A stretch of DNA of 26,071 nucleotides from Caldifarciminota bacterium (GCA_026991055.1 JALXCE010000068.1:1-26071); one strand, 5' to 3'; positions 1 through 8,264 are shown, numbered from the stretch's first letter. The notes: generated from the sequence alone by a model not told the origin. A program made the numbers and translations.

Positions 1-2
1 GG

Positions 3-134
3 ATACTGTGGCGCACAGGTCTGGTGGTAAAAAGGAGGGTTAAAAACTTCTCCTATTACAAGTTGAATCCAGAGAAACTGGAAGACATTCAGGAAAGTAT
101 CAAATCTTTCATTCTTGGCTCCCACCAAGATTAA
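3..134 (+). CDS. C-terminal end of an ArsR/SmtB-type transcriptional regulator (5' truncated by the window)
   Basis: Frame 3 is open from the window edge to a TAA at 132-134 and encodes 43 residues beginning ILWRTGLVVKRRVKNFSYYK and continuing LNPEKLEDIQ. This is the pattern of the last part of an ArsR-family winged helix: a 'LxxxGLVxxRRxG' recognition-helix end, a wing strand with 'YYKLNPE', and a final dimerisation helix. ArsR proteins are usually small repressors that sense metals or other stress. The sensing residues would lie upstream, outside the window, so the ligand cannot be judged. The call rests on a short fragment. Confidence 0.55.
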   Translation: MLWRTGLVVKRRVKNFSYYKLNPEKLEDIQESIKSFILGSHQD

Positions 135-639
135 CCCCACAAAATATTATCTATTCGTAAAAATCGTTAATCATTTCTTATGAAAATAAGAGATAAAAGC
201 CCGAGTAAATTTATTTAGAGGGCCATTTCGACACTGAGTTTCCTTCTCAAAGATCAAAAATGTTTTTCACTCATTATTTCACCGTTTAATTCCTCTAAAA
301 GACTGAAATTCTTTTACTCACAATTACCGGCCTAATACATCCAAAAAGGGCAAAAACCTTACCCAAAAATTTAGGCAGAATATATCTCAGAAGTTTCATT
401 TGGCCCGATGTTCCCCGCTATAAGAATCATGATGAATCAACCTTTCCCCTTTACACGTAAAGGTCCAATTCTTTAGGCTGGAAGATCCATTTAAAAGTAA
501 GAGAGTCATAAGTGATTACTCATCTATATTAATTCCCCACAAAATAGGTCGGTGTAGAATCACCTTATGCAAGTACCTATCCAAAATTTTCTAAACTGTT
601 CTCGTTGAAATAATCCTTCCCTTAATGTAAAGTTTATGC
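135..639. other. Gene-free AT-rich stretch upstream of hldD
   Basis: About 505 bases contain no credible ORF. The only structure I noticed is a short perfect inverted repeat (CCTTTAC-AC-GTAAAGG) at 448-463. No clear promoter or strong ribosome binding site precedes hldD. Confidence 0.5.
448..463. repeat. Short palindrome, possible operator
   Basis: Seven-base arms CCTTTAC and GTAAAGG are separated by AC. It lies 176 bases upstream of hldD and 314 bases downstream of the ArsR-type stop codon. A dimeric regulator site is possible, but one occurrence of this length could be chance. Confidence 0.25.
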
Positions 640-1614
640 ATGATTGTTGTAACTGGTGGAGCAGGTTTCATTGGAAGTGCTATTGTGTGGCGATTAAACC
701 AGGAAGATGTACGCGACATCATTATCGTTGACCATCTCTCCACCTCTGACAAATGGAAGAATCTTTCTCCCCTCTACTTCCGGGATTACATCGAGAAGGA
801 CGAATTTCTGAAATTAGTCGAGCAGGATAAGGATATTCCAGGGCTTGAGGCTATCTTCCACATGGGAGCAAGAAGTGACACACTCGAGAAGGACGCGGGA
901 TTCCTCATTGATAATAACTTTCGATATTCGAAGCTTCTGGCTCAATACGCAATAAAAAGGGGGATCAAATTCATCTATGCTTCCAGTGCCGCAACCTATG
1001 GAGATGGGAGACTGGGTTTTGACGACAATGAGGTGCTTTTGCACTCATTAAGGCCCCTTAATCCCTATGCATTCTCAAAACACATTTTTGACCTCTGGAT
1101 ATACGAAAATAACCTTTTGAGAAACGTGATTGGGCTGAAGTTTTTCAACGTATATGGCCCCAATGAGTACCACAAGGGGGAGATGCGGAGCAAAGTGTTA
1201 AAAGCATACGAAGAGGTGAAAAGCACAGGGAAAATCAGACTTTTCAAATCCTACAAACCAGAGTTTAAAGACGGGGAGCAGAAGAGGGATTTTATTTACA
1301 TCAAGGATGTGGTTGAGATAGTTATGTTTTTATACAAATCTGAAAATGCCCATGGAATCTACAATGTAGGCACCGGGCGTGCACACAGCTGGCTTGATCT
1401 TGCGTACGCAGTTTTCCGGGCCCTTAAGATGGAGCCTCAAATTGAATTTGTGGAAATGCCTGAATGGCTAAAGCCGAGGTATCAGTATTTCACACAGGCC
1501 AATATCTCAAAACTTCGTCGTCTCGGATATCCCGGGAAATTTTACACATTTGAAAATGCAGTGTCTGAATATATAAGGGATTACATCGAAAAGGAAAGGC
1601 ACCTCGGGGATTAG
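640..1614 (+). CDS. hldD: ADP-L-glycero-D-manno-heptose 6-epimerase (NAD(P)-dependent SDR epimerase)
   Basis: The 324-residue product is an extended short-chain dehydrogenase/epimerase of normal HldD length. The Rossmann motif GGAGFIG is at residues 6-12. An HMGARSDT segment (74-81) corresponds to the HldD 'HxGAxSDTTE' region. The catalytic Ser lies in YASSAATYG (113-121), and Tyr143/Lys147 form YxxxK in NPYAFSK. The later stretch LFKSYKPEFKDGEQKRDFIY matches the substrate-lid region that separates HldD from UDP-glucose 4-epimerases. HldD epimerises C6 of ADP-heptose, giving the L,D-heptose precursor of the LPS inner core, in the cytoplasm. This implies a Gram-negative envelope. The ATG at 640 starts directly at the first Rossmann strand. 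No good Shine-Dalgarno precedes it. It has no co-directional partner close by. Confidence 0.88.
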   Translation: MIVVTGGAGFIGSAIVWRLNQEDVRDIIIVDHLSTSDKWKNLSPLYFRDYIEKDEFLKLVEQDKDIPGLEAIFHMGARSDTLEKDAGFLIDNNFRYSKLLAQYAIKRGIKFIYASSAATYGDGRLGFDDNEVLLHSLRPLNPYAFSKHIFDLWIYENNLLRNVIGLKFFNVYGPNEYHKGEMRSKVLKAYEEVKSTGKIRLFKSYKPEFKDGEQKRDFIYIKDVVEIVMFLYKSENAHGIYNVGTGRAHSWLDLAYAVFRALKMEPQIEFVEMPEWLKPRYQYFTQANISKLRRLGYPGKFYTFENAVSEYIRDYIEKERHLGD

Positions 1615-1865
1615 AGTTTATACGCTACCGACTATCCAGATGTTCCCACTATTATAGCCTTAACAAATCCAAAATTACCTAATTCCAACCCAACCCTGGG
1701 GCTTATCTTACCCATATTGATTGAAAGTCATCTCGCAGATGAGATGCGCGAGGGCTTTATCTGACCTATTCCTCCCTGTGGAAGGAGAGGCTTTAGAAAT
1801 GCAAAATAATTGGAGAGTTTTTTTGAAACACTGGCAAGAATTTACCTGCCCGCCTCAGAAAACTT

Positions 1866-1898
1866 CCTCTCCCCGCATAAATTTTTTGCGGGGAGAGG
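1866..1898. repeat. GC-rich hairpin, family B (copy 1)
   Basis: Twelve-base arms CCTCTCCCCGCA and TGCGGGGAGAGG enclose an AT-rich loop. It is followed by AGGTGAGGGGTCACAT at 1903-1918. The same hairpin and the same tail recur at 13454-13501, so this is a dispersed repeat rather than a simple terminator. It has no U-tract. Confidence 0.8.
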
Positions 1899-1959
1899 AT
1901 TGAGGTGAGGGGTCACATCTTAAATTTTTATAGAATTTAAGCGGAATACCCCCTCCCTA

Positions 1960-1995
1960 CCCCTCCCCCGCTTGCGAAGCAAGCGGGGGGAGGGG
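1960..1995. repeat. GC-rich hairpin with GCGAAGC turn
   Basis: The left arm CCCCTCCCCCGCTTGC pairs with GCAAGCGGGGGGAGGGG across a three-base GAA loop; there is one extra G in the right arm. The apex reads GCGAAGC, as in the hairpins at 7056 and 22175. The region lies 3' of both convergent genes hldD and the Rrf2 gene, so it may terminate either, but it lacks a T-run. Confidence 0.8.
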
Positions 1996-2430
1996 AAAGT
2001 TTTGAAATTGCGGGGAGAAGTTAGATGAATGGGGACATCCGAAATTTTATAATACTTCAACTTGCATGGCCCTCAAACCTACTAAATTTAGCTTTTCCCA
2101 TTCTACCCCTACCTCTTCCTCCCGCAGGGAAGGACGGGACAGTTTTTACAAACTGAGATTTTCCTTTCTTGCACTACCTTTAAGTGTGCATAGTTCAAAT
2201 CGGGAAAATTTATAGCGTTTAGCATTGATAAACCCTGTCCCGAACAGGGAACACTATTCTTGTTCGAGCCAGCAGGGACGAAATCTTTACCAGGAAGCGA
2301 AGAATTTCTTCTCCTTTGTCAAAGTGGAGTTAGATGAGAATGGGACCAATAATTTTCTATATCATCCATTGGCAGGACATAATTGCTCACTGCTGTAATC
2401 GGTCGAAAATTTTTAAAGTCGGTGTTGGTG

Positions 2431-2865
2431 TTACTTCTCCAAAACTCGCTGGAGTTTTTCTTTCTGTAACTCAATGAGGTCTTTGAGGGTATAATTTCTC
2501 AAGAAATCTCTGATATTTTCAGCAAGTTCTTTCCACAGGTCGTGTGGAGCACAGATGTCAACATTTTCGCATACAGACTCGTCCTCCACACATGCCACAA
2601 GACTGATCCTGCCTTCAACCACCTCTACAATCTCGAGGATTGTGATCTCTTCCGGTGGCTTTGCCAGCCTGAATCCACCACCGCGTCCCTTTGAGCTTTC
2701 AAGAATCCCCGCTCTCTTAAGCTGGAGAAAAAGATTCTCAAGGTAGCGCTCGGACAGCCCCTCTCTTTCAGCAATTTGCCTGATAAACACAGGTTTATCA
2801 TCCTGATTCATTGCAAGGTCAAGTATTGCTCTAACCGCATATCTTGATCTTGTTAGTAACCTCAT
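2431..2865 (-). CDS. Rrf2-family regulator with IscR-like Fe-S ligands
   Basis: The 144-residue protein has an N-terminal winged helix (MRLLTRSRYAVRAILDLA, about 1-60) and the Rrf2 wing motif SSKGRGGGFRLAKP (57-70). Cysteines at 92, 99 and 105 plus His108 (C-x6-C-x5-C-x2-H) match the spacing of the IscR [2Fe-2S] ligands almost exactly. It is therefore probably a DNA-binding sensor of Fe-S, redox or nitrosative status. Its ATG overlaps the TGA of the upstream aminotransferase (ATGA), so the two are co-transcribed and probably translationally coupled. No isc or suf genes are in the window, so its regulon is unknown, and 'IscR' would overstate the case. Confidence 0.85.
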   Translation of the reverse strand: MRLLTRSRYAVRAILDLAMNQDDKPVFIRQIAEREGLSERYLENLFLQLKRAGILESSKGRGGGFRLAKPPEEITILEIVEVVEGRISLVACVEDESVCENVDICAPHDLWKELAENIRDFLRNYTLKDLIELQKEKLQRVLEK

Positions 2866-4025
2866 GCTCTCTCCTTCAGATAAGTTTTTATTCTTTCAAT
2901 CGCTTCCCTGATGTTCTCAAGGGAGTTGGCATAAGAGAATCGAATATAATGATTGGTCCTGTTTTTGCCAAAGTCAACTCCCGGAGTTGCCGCTACCCCT
3001 GCATTGTCCAGGAGTTCATGGGCAAACTCAAATGAGTCATCAGAGAACTTTGAAATGTTGGCAAAAACGTAAAAGGCACCTGCCGGGGTGGATTTTATCT
3101 CAAACCCGATCTCGCGGAGTCCCTTTATCATTTCAAGCCGTCTTTCGTTGTATTTTTCTTTCATTTCGAGAACATAATCCCAGCTCTCTTTAAAGGCTGC
3201 CAGAGCAGCATACTGTGAGATTGAATTTGGACAGATAAACAGGTTTTGAGCAAGCTTATGGATGGTTTTCAATAAATCCTCTGGCACGATGACCCAGCCA
3301 AGCCTCCATCCAGTCATGGCAAAGAGCTTGGAGAATCCATTTATCACAATTGCCTTATCTGAAAATTCCAGCGCAGTGTGTTCCTTACCTTCATATACAA
3401 GACCGTGGTAAATCTCATCTGAAATGAAAAACGGTGCAAGCTCAAGGGCTTCTTTCAGTTTTTCGGGGCTTGTAAGTGTTCCTGTGGGGTTTGCAGGTGA
3501 GGCGATAAGGATTGCCTTTGTGCGGGGACTCAGTGCCTCTTTCAAACGCTGGATATCCACTTCGAAGTTTTCTTCTTCGTAAACCGGGACAAACACGGGA
3601 TTTGCATCAAAACTTCGTGCGAAGTTTGGATAGCAGGGGTATCCCGGGTCAGTGAAGATAACTTCGTCTCCTATATCGAGGATTGCAGCCATAACGAGTA
3701 AAAATGCCCCTGATGTGCCGTTTGTTACCACCACTCGCTCCGGAGAAACATCTACACCGTAGTAATCGTGGTAAAATTCGGCTATTGCCTCTCGAAGCTG
3801 TGGAATTCCAAGGCTCGGCGTGTAATGAGTTTTGCCCTCTTTTATGGCCCGGATACCAGCCTCTCGGATGGGCTCCGGGGTATCAAAGTCAGGTTCACCT
3901 ATTTCAAGATGGATAATACTCCGGCCCTCACGCTCGAGACGCACCGCTTTCTCCAGAATCTCCATCACTATGAAGGAGGTAATCTGGTCGTTTCTCTTTG
4001 CTATCAACCTTTTTTGAAAATCCAT
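2862..4025 (-). CDS. PLP-dependent class I/II aminotransferase (aspartate aminotransferase-like)
   Basis: The 387-residue product is a fold-type I aminotransferase. Visible motifs are YTPSLGIPQLREAI (68-81), the nucleotide-loop-like TNGTSGAF (101-108), SPANPTG (176-182) with the pyridine-contacting Asn179, SDEIYHG with Asp203/Tyr206, and NGFSKLFAMTGWRLGW with the PLP lysine Lys233. A C-terminal IRFSYANS carries the carboxylate-binding Arg. These fit the aspartate/aromatic/alanine aminotransferase group; the amino acid used cannot be read from the sequence. An in-frame GTG at 4034 is possible, but AAGGTG lies at the right distance from the ATG at 4025, which I prefer. It is first in a two-gene operon with the Rrf2 regulator and diverges from the protease gene 48 bases away. 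Confidence 0.88.
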   Translation of the reverse strand: MDFQKRLIAKRNDQITSFIVMEILEKAVRLEREGRSIIHLEIGEPDFDTPEPIREAGIRAIKEGKTHYTPSLGIPQLREAIAEFYHDYYGVDVSPERVVVTNGTSGAFLLVMAAILDIGDEVIFTDPGYPCYPNFARSFDANPVFVPVYEEENFEVDIQRLKEALSPRTKAILIASPANPTGTLTSPEKLKEALELAPFFISDEIYHGLVYEGKEHTALEFSDKAIVINGFSKLFAMTGWRLGWVIVPEDLLKTIHKLAQNLFICPNSISQYAALAAFKESWDYVLEMKEKYNERRLEMIKGLREIGFEIKSTPAGAFYVFANISKFSDDSFEFAHELLDNAGVAATPGVDFGKNRTNHYIRFSYANSLENIREAIERIKTYLKERA

Positions 4026-4073
4026 TGTGAGCACCTTAAACTTACCAAAATTTTTGAAAGGAGGCTGTGTGAT

Positions 4074-6818
4074 ATGATAAAGTATCTTCTCTTTATTTTT
4101 CTATCCGTTACGCAGGGGAAACCAACCCTTGGACTTTTTTACCCGGCTATTTCTCCGGATGGCAATAAAGTTGCATTCACCTATCGGGGAGATATCTGGG
4201 TCTATGGGCTGAAGGACAGCTCATTAAAGCGCATAACACTTCACGATTCCACAGATACAAAGCCTGTCTGGTCACCTGATGGAAAGTTCATAGCCTTTGG
4301 CTCAAGACGCGCGGGGAATTACGACATCTGGATTGTCCCCTCAAACGGTGGTGTGCCAAGAAGACTCACATATAACCCTTCAACAGACATCCCATCGGAC
4401 TGGAAAGGTGACACAATACTTTTTTATTCCTCCCGTGACGGAATTGTCTATAGTGTATACAAAATTCACAAAGACGGAGGTCCGGCAAAGCGGATTACTT
4501 TCTTCGAATCTCATAGTGCCGTATATTCTCCTGACGGCTCCATATATTTTGTGAGAAATGGAGTTTCGTATTTCAGAAAGGGATACAGAGGCTCAGCAAA
4601 TGGAGAAATTTACAGTCTCAAGGACGGTGAGTTTGAAAGAATTACACACTTTGATGGCACCGACAGAGACCCTGCAGTTGATGGCAAGGGTAATCTCTAT
4701 TTTATTTCGGAAAGGGATAGTGGCCTTCAGGTTTATAAATTTGATGGCAAACCTGTGAGGCTAACCCACTTGAAGAGGGGAGACGCGCTGCACCTCAGCG
4801 TTTCAAAGGACGGGAAATTCGCAATATTTGAGCACAAATTGATGCTCTACAAACTTGACCTTGCTACAAATGAGGTCAGCCCGTTGAATATTACCATAAA
4901 AACTGATAACAAGCTTCCGGAAAAGTTCCTGAGGAAATTTACCGATTCGGGCGAGTCACCTGCCCTCTCTCCTGATGGGAGATACATCGCGTTTTCTATG
5001 AGAGGGGACATATGGATTGTTCCTGTAAATGGAGGTGAGGCGAGGAAGATAACTGATGATCCTTACGAAAATAAGTGGCCCCGTTTTTCTCCTGATGGCA
5101 AGAAAATTGCTTACTATTCCAACAAAAATGGCAACAACGATATTTTTGTAATTCCTGTGGATGGTGGCCAGCCTGAGCAGATTACAAAGGATAAACACGA
5201 TGATTTCTTCGAAAGCTGGTCTCCTGATGGGAACTACATTGTGTTTACATCAACGAGAAAGGGAAACAAAGATATTTTCGCTATCAGACTGAGTGACAAA
5301 AAGGTTTTCCAGATCACCCACCACGAAAAGGCAGACGATGATGCAACATTTTCTCCAGATGGAAAATGGATTTACTTTGATTCACAGAGGAGTGTTAACG
5401 GAGAAATTTACCGGGTTGCTTTTGAGGACGGTAAGGCCAAAGGCAAGCCGCAAAAACTCACGTCAGGGCCGGGCTATAAGCAGATTCCGACAGTTTCTCC
5501 TGACGGTAAGATGGTGGCTTATGAGGTCTCATCACAGTCTGGCGTAAATATCTATGTCATGGATGCCGCTGGAAAGCACCATATACAGCTCACAGCCGGA
5601 CGTGGTCCCAACTGGGCCAATGGACTGATTGTTTTCACAAACCACGGGAAAATCCAGAAAATCAAGGCTCCTAAAGAACTCATTCTACCTGAGACTGTGG
5701 AATTCACGGCGGAGGAGATGGTTGATCGTAAAAAGGATTTCCGTCGCATATTCGATATGGCCTGGGAAGAACTGAAAACGAGATTTTACGATTCTACCAT
5801 GAATGGAGTAGATTGGAAAGCGGTAAAGGCATACTACGAGCCGCTTCTTGACTATATCGAAACTTACAGTGAGCTCAGAAAGGCCATTCTCTTTATGACC
5901 GGTGAGCTGAGAGCATCCCACATGGGAATCTCACCACCTAAGAGCAAAATTAAAATAAAGGGCTTTGTTGGATTTAGAGGGAAGCTGACGGAATACGGCC
6001 TGAAGGTGACAAAGGTCTTCAAGGGTTCACCTGCGGACTCTGCTGGTTTAGAAGTGGGTGATATGATAGTGGAAATCAACGGCCACAGCACTAAAAATCC
6101 ACACTTCAACTTCTACAAAGAGACATTCAACAGGGATAGTATAACAGTAAAAACAGTGGACGAGCGTGTGCTTTCCATGAAGGTTTTACCTGCTGACACC
6201 ATGAGGACCTTCGTGTGGGAAGAGTGGGAGAGACGTAATGCACGTATAGTGGATAGCCTGACAGGTGGAAAGGTTGCGTATCACCATATCAGGGCAATGA
6301 ATGAGGATGAGCTTGCAAGATTCAAGCGAGCAATAATGAGATTTTTGAAGCAGAAGAAAGAGGGGTTAATTCTTGACGTTCGATACAACCCCGGTGGTCG
6401 TATTCACGAGGCCCTTCTTGATATCCTTACGAAAAAGGCATACGCGAAATTCAGGAGGAGAGGTGGAAGGATGCAGGTTCAGCCAAGCCTCAGATGGGGC
6501 AAACCCCTTGTGGTGCTCATTAACCAGTACTCATTCTCGGATGCGGAGATTTTCCCAGCTGCTGTGAAGTATCTCGGAATTGGAAAGCTTGTGGGTGTCC
6601 CCACAGGTGGTGGAGTGATAGGAACCGACCACGTTAAATTGCCTGACGGTTCGAGTCTCAATGTGCCCTATGTGGGCTGGTATCTGCCGGATGGAACCAA
6701 CTTAGAGGGTCTCGGGGTAAAGCCTGATGTTTATGTGGAAAATGACCCCAACAGGCCAGACGAGGACCTCCAGCTTTTGAAGGCAATTGAGGTTATAAAG
6801 GAAGAGGTGAAGGAATAA
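4074..6818 (+). CDS. Tricorn-like protease: TolB/WD40 propellers, PDZ and S41 serine peptidase
   Basis: The 914-residue product starts at the ATG at 4074, preceded by AAAGGAGG; the open frame back to 3768 lies inside the divergent aminotransferase and is not used. Residues 1-15 form a short hydrophobic signal-like segment. Repeated 'SPDGKxIAF' units (27-35, 67-75, 299-307, 339-346, 383-391, 427-434, 475-483) form one or two beta-propellers, as in TolB and tricorn. A tricorn core domain follows (about 550-620) with Ser615-His616 in LRASHMGI. Then come a PDZ domain (628-705, KGSPADSAGLEVGDMIVEING) and an S41 domain with LDVRYNPGG (768-775) and the nucleophile region NQYSFSDAEIF (Ser822, Asp823). 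The likely third residue is Glu878 in NLEGLG. It should hydrolyse peptides, probably in the periplasm or at the cell surface. Confidence 0.9.
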   Translation: MIKYLLFIFLSVTQGKPTLGLFYPAISPDGNKVAFTYRGDIWVYGLKDSSLKRITLHDSTDTKPVWSPDGKFIAFGSRRAGNYDIWIVPSNGGVPRRLTYNPSTDIPSDWKGDTILFYSSRDGIVYSVYKIHKDGGPAKRITFFESHSAVYSPDGSIYFVRNGVSYFRKGYRGSANGEIYSLKDGEFERITHFDGTDRDPAVDGKGNLYFISERDSGLQVYKFDGKPVRLTHLKRGDALHLSVSKDGKFAIFEHKLMLYKLDLATNEVSPLNITIKTDNKLPEKFLRKFTDSGESPALSPDGRYIAFSMRGDIWIVPVNGGEARKITDDPYENKWPRFSPDGKKIAYYSNKNGNNDIFVIPVDGGQPEQITKDKHDDFFESWSPDGNYIVFTSTRKGNKDIFAIRLSDKKVFQITHHEKADDDATFSPDGKWIYFDSQRSVNGEIYRVAFEDGKAKGKPQKLTSGPGYKQIPTVSPDGKMVAYEVSSQSGVNIYVMDAAGKHHIQLTAGRGPNWANGLIVFTNHGKIQKIKAPKELILPETVEFTAEEMVDRKKDFRRIFDMAWEELKTRFYDSTMNGVDWKAVKAYYEPLLDYIETYSELRKAILFMTGELRASHMGISPPKSKIKIKGFVGFRGKLTEYGLKVTKVFKGSPADSAGLEVGDMIVEINGHSTKNPHFNFYKETFNRDSITVKTVDERVLSMKVLPADTMRTFVWEEWERRNARIVDSLTGGKVAYHHIRAMNEDELARFKRAIMRFLKQKKEGLILDVRYNPGGRIHEALLDILTKKAYAKFRRRGGRMQVQPSLRWGKPLVVLINQYSFSDAEIFPAAVKYLGIGKLVGVPTGGGVIGTDHVKLPDGSSLNVPYVGWYLPDGTNLEGLGVKPDVYVENDPNRPDEDLQLLKAIEVIKEEVKE

Positions 6819-6823
6819 TGGAA

Positions 6824-6864
6824 TGTGGAGGAGGGGCTGCCCTTCGGGCAGCCCCTCCTCCACA
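6824..6864. repeat. Perfect 19-bp stem hairpin after the protease gene
   Basis: TGTGGAGGAGGGGCTGCCC pairs perfectly with its complement across a TTC loop. It begins five bases after the protease stop codon. It is a probable transcription barrier or 3'-end stabiliser; there is no T-run downstream, so it is not a textbook intrinsic terminator. Confidence 0.85.
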
Positions 6865-7055
6865 TCAACTCCCCTGTAACAGCCAAGAAAAATCGTAAAA
6901 GTCTGAATCTGCTCTTTGTACGGTGTAGATGTTACCTATCCCCAAAGTTCGCTTTCCACTCAAATTTATATAAAAGTGGTTCCCCACCATCCCACCCCCT
7001 CCTGCTTCAGCCAGGAAGGAGGGTGTATGGTCTGAAATAGCCTCAGAAATTCTCA

Positions 7056-7092
7056 TCATGCGGGCCACACGCGAAGCGTGTGGCCCGCATGA
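7056..7092. repeat. 17-bp stem hairpin with GCGAAGC turn, 3' of the minus-strand operon
   Basis: TCATGCGGGCCACACGC pairs perfectly across a GAA loop. It lies 11 bases beyond the stop codon of the last gene of the minus-strand operon. With the 6824 hairpin it separates two convergent transcription units, so each unit ends in its own hairpin. Confidence 0.85.
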
Positions 7093-7102
7093 AGTAGTTC
7101 TA

Positions 7103-7627
7103 TCAGGCCTCCATTGAAGCCTTTATTGCTCCGCTTAAATAAGCACGTGAAAATATGTCAAGAACCCACACTATCAACGTTGGCACCGATGCACCGAACA
7201 TGATGGACTTCGCTATCACACCCACGTAGGACTGGATTATATTTAGCTGGAAAAGCATTGCGATGATGAACACTATAAAGAATGCGAAATAGTAAGCGTA
7301 TCTGTAGGGTTCAAGAGCATTTCTCCAGAGAATCAGAAGCGAAACCAGACTGAGGTCCCTTGTTCTCTCTTCAGGCTCCTTTGAGTACGAGGCTAATTTT
7401 TCCCTATCAACTTCCTCTCCTTTTGCAACCTGGTTTGCGGTGTTTGTGATTCCTGCGAAGCCGAATATAAGTCTATTGGCAAAGAGCCAGAAACCTGTTA
7501 GACCCAGAAAGAATGTTGCTGCAACAGGATTCGCTATAATCGTAGCAGTGAATATGAGAGTACCGAAAATCAGGAAGGCAACGAATATTACAAAAAATAT
7601 CCACCATAAAACTTTTTCACCTTTCAT
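7103..7627 (-). CDS. Polytopic inner-membrane protein of unknown function
   Basis: The 174-residue protein has about four hydrophobic segments (roughly 8-31, 35-58, 111-128 and 137-158). A charged hydrophilic loop lies between the second and third (62-105, ANQVAKGEEVDREKLASYSK followed by EPEERTRD). I do not recognise a family. It is the last gene of a six-gene operon; its ATG overlaps the TGA of the preceding anchored protein (ATGA). The close coupling suggests that these two form a membrane module working with the cytoplasmic proteins upstream. No catalytic motif or transporter signature is visible. Confidence 0.7.
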   Translation of the reverse strand: MKGEKVLWWIFFVIFVAFLIFGTLIFTATIIANPVAATFFLGLTGFWLFANRLIFGFAGITNTANQVAKGEEVDREKLASYSKEPEERTRDLSLVSLLILWRNALEPYRYAYYFAFFIVFIIAMLFQLNIIQSYVGVIAKSIMFGASVPTLIVWVLDIFSRAYLSGAIKASMEA

Positions 7628-8100
7628 TGCTTCTTGCCTCCAGTGGTGTCTGCTGTTTCCATGGTAAACGAGTGAACCACCGTGTAAAGGTCCTCTGAAA
7701 GAGGATGATGGTAGGCAAAGGTAGCAAGTACCACGTCTCCGAGCTGGAGTTTCTCGGTTCCGGGTTTGAGCTTCAGCTCAACTTTCGTGATCACCCCGGG
7801 AAGGAGTTTCACGTTGACGGGTACGTTGGACACGATGTAGCTTTTCTCTTTAGTCTCTTTGCCGGGTGTGAAGACAAAGGATTCCTGCACTATGGTGAGG
7901 GCCATACCTCCTGGATTCAGCATGGAATATTCAATTGTATGCTGGTCTTTTTTATACTTGGCATCCACAACTATCGGAGATGCAGGGATGGATGCAATTG
8001 CTTTTGCCACTGAGGTGCTGGTGAAGAATCCACCGATGACCCACCCAAGAGTTAGTGCGATGATTGTGACTAATGTTATCAGAGTTCCTGGTTTCCTCAT
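7624..8100 (-). CDS. Membrane-anchored extracytoplasmic protein of unknown function
   Basis: The 158-residue protein begins MRKPGTLITLVTIIALTLGW, an N-terminal signal anchor with no lipobox. A beta-rich domain of about 110 residues follows (IEYSMLNPGGMALTIVQESF, later VPVNVKLLPGVITKVELKLK) that reads like an immunoglobulin- or LEA14-like sandwich, with a short polar tail. No known family is assigned. Its start overlaps the stop of the tiny prefoldin-like gene (ATGA), and its stop overlaps the start of the four-helix membrane gene. It is placed as the extracytoplasmic part of the operon's product. Confidence 0.7.
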   Translation of the reverse strand: MRKPGTLITLVTIIALTLGWVIGGFFTSTSVAKAIASIPASPIVVDAKYKKDQHTIEYSMLNPGGMALTIVQESFVFTPGKETKEKSYIVSNVPVNVKLLPGVITKVELKLKPGTEKLQLGDVVLATFAYHHPLSEDLYTVVHSFTMETADTTGGKKQ

Positions 8101-8264
8101 TTCTCTTCCTCCTTTTTAAGCAGTTCCAGTGCCTCCTCGCGAGACACCTCGACCATAAGGTTCCCAAATCGGTAGTAGATTTTTCTACCTTCTGGCAACT
8201 TTGAGATAAATTCCTCTATCTGCTTATTTCTCTCCTTCTTCTGCTGTTGCCTCTTCTCTTCCAT
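8097..8264 (-). CDS. Miniature prefoldin beta-like protein (55 aa)
   Basis: This small gene encodes MEEKRQQQKKERNKQIEEFI, then SKLPEGRKIYYRFGNLMVEV, then SREEALELLKKEEEK. The centre matches the conserved beta-hairpin of archaeal prefoldin beta (consensus 'vYkxvGNLlVxVdxdEAxxxLk'): a Y-R-F-G-N-L-M-V-E-V strand followed by EEALELLK. Normal prefoldin beta is about 115-125 residues with two long coiled-coil helices. Here both helices are cut to about 20 residues or less. It overlaps the end of the prefoldin alpha gene by 41 bases in another frame, and its TGA overlaps the next ATG. Those two couplings, plus its partner upstream, are the reason to accept such a short ORF. Confidence 0.68.
   Translation of the reverse strand: MEEKRQQQKKERNKQIEEFISKLPEGRKIYYRFGNLMVEVSREEALELLKKEEEK

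Larger units (their letters stand above)
1615..2430. other. 816-base gene-free region with hairpins and decayed repeats
   Basis: No convincing gene is visible; a 60-codon ORF from 1721 runs through a hairpin and has no family resemblance. The region holds two strong hairpins (1866-1898 and 1960-1995). It also has two loosely similar segments, GAAGTTAGATGAATGGGGAC near 2019 and GGAGTTAGATGAGAATGGGA near 2327, each followed by an AT-rich AATTTT run. It appears to be decayed, repeat-derived sequence between convergent genes. Confidence 0.5.

Noticed and set aside
1721..1903. 60-codon ORF after hldD
   Set aside because: Ends within a repeat hairpin and has no recognisable domain.
3768..4073. Upstream extension of the tricorn-like protease frame by 102 codons
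   Set aside because: It lies inside the divergent aminotransferase gene; the ATG at 4074 has AAAGGAGG and a signal-like start.
6824..7092. The two hairpins as an attachment site or tRNA-like element
   Set aside because: They are simple perfect stems at the ends of convergent genes with different sequences; no integrase or tRNA fold is present.
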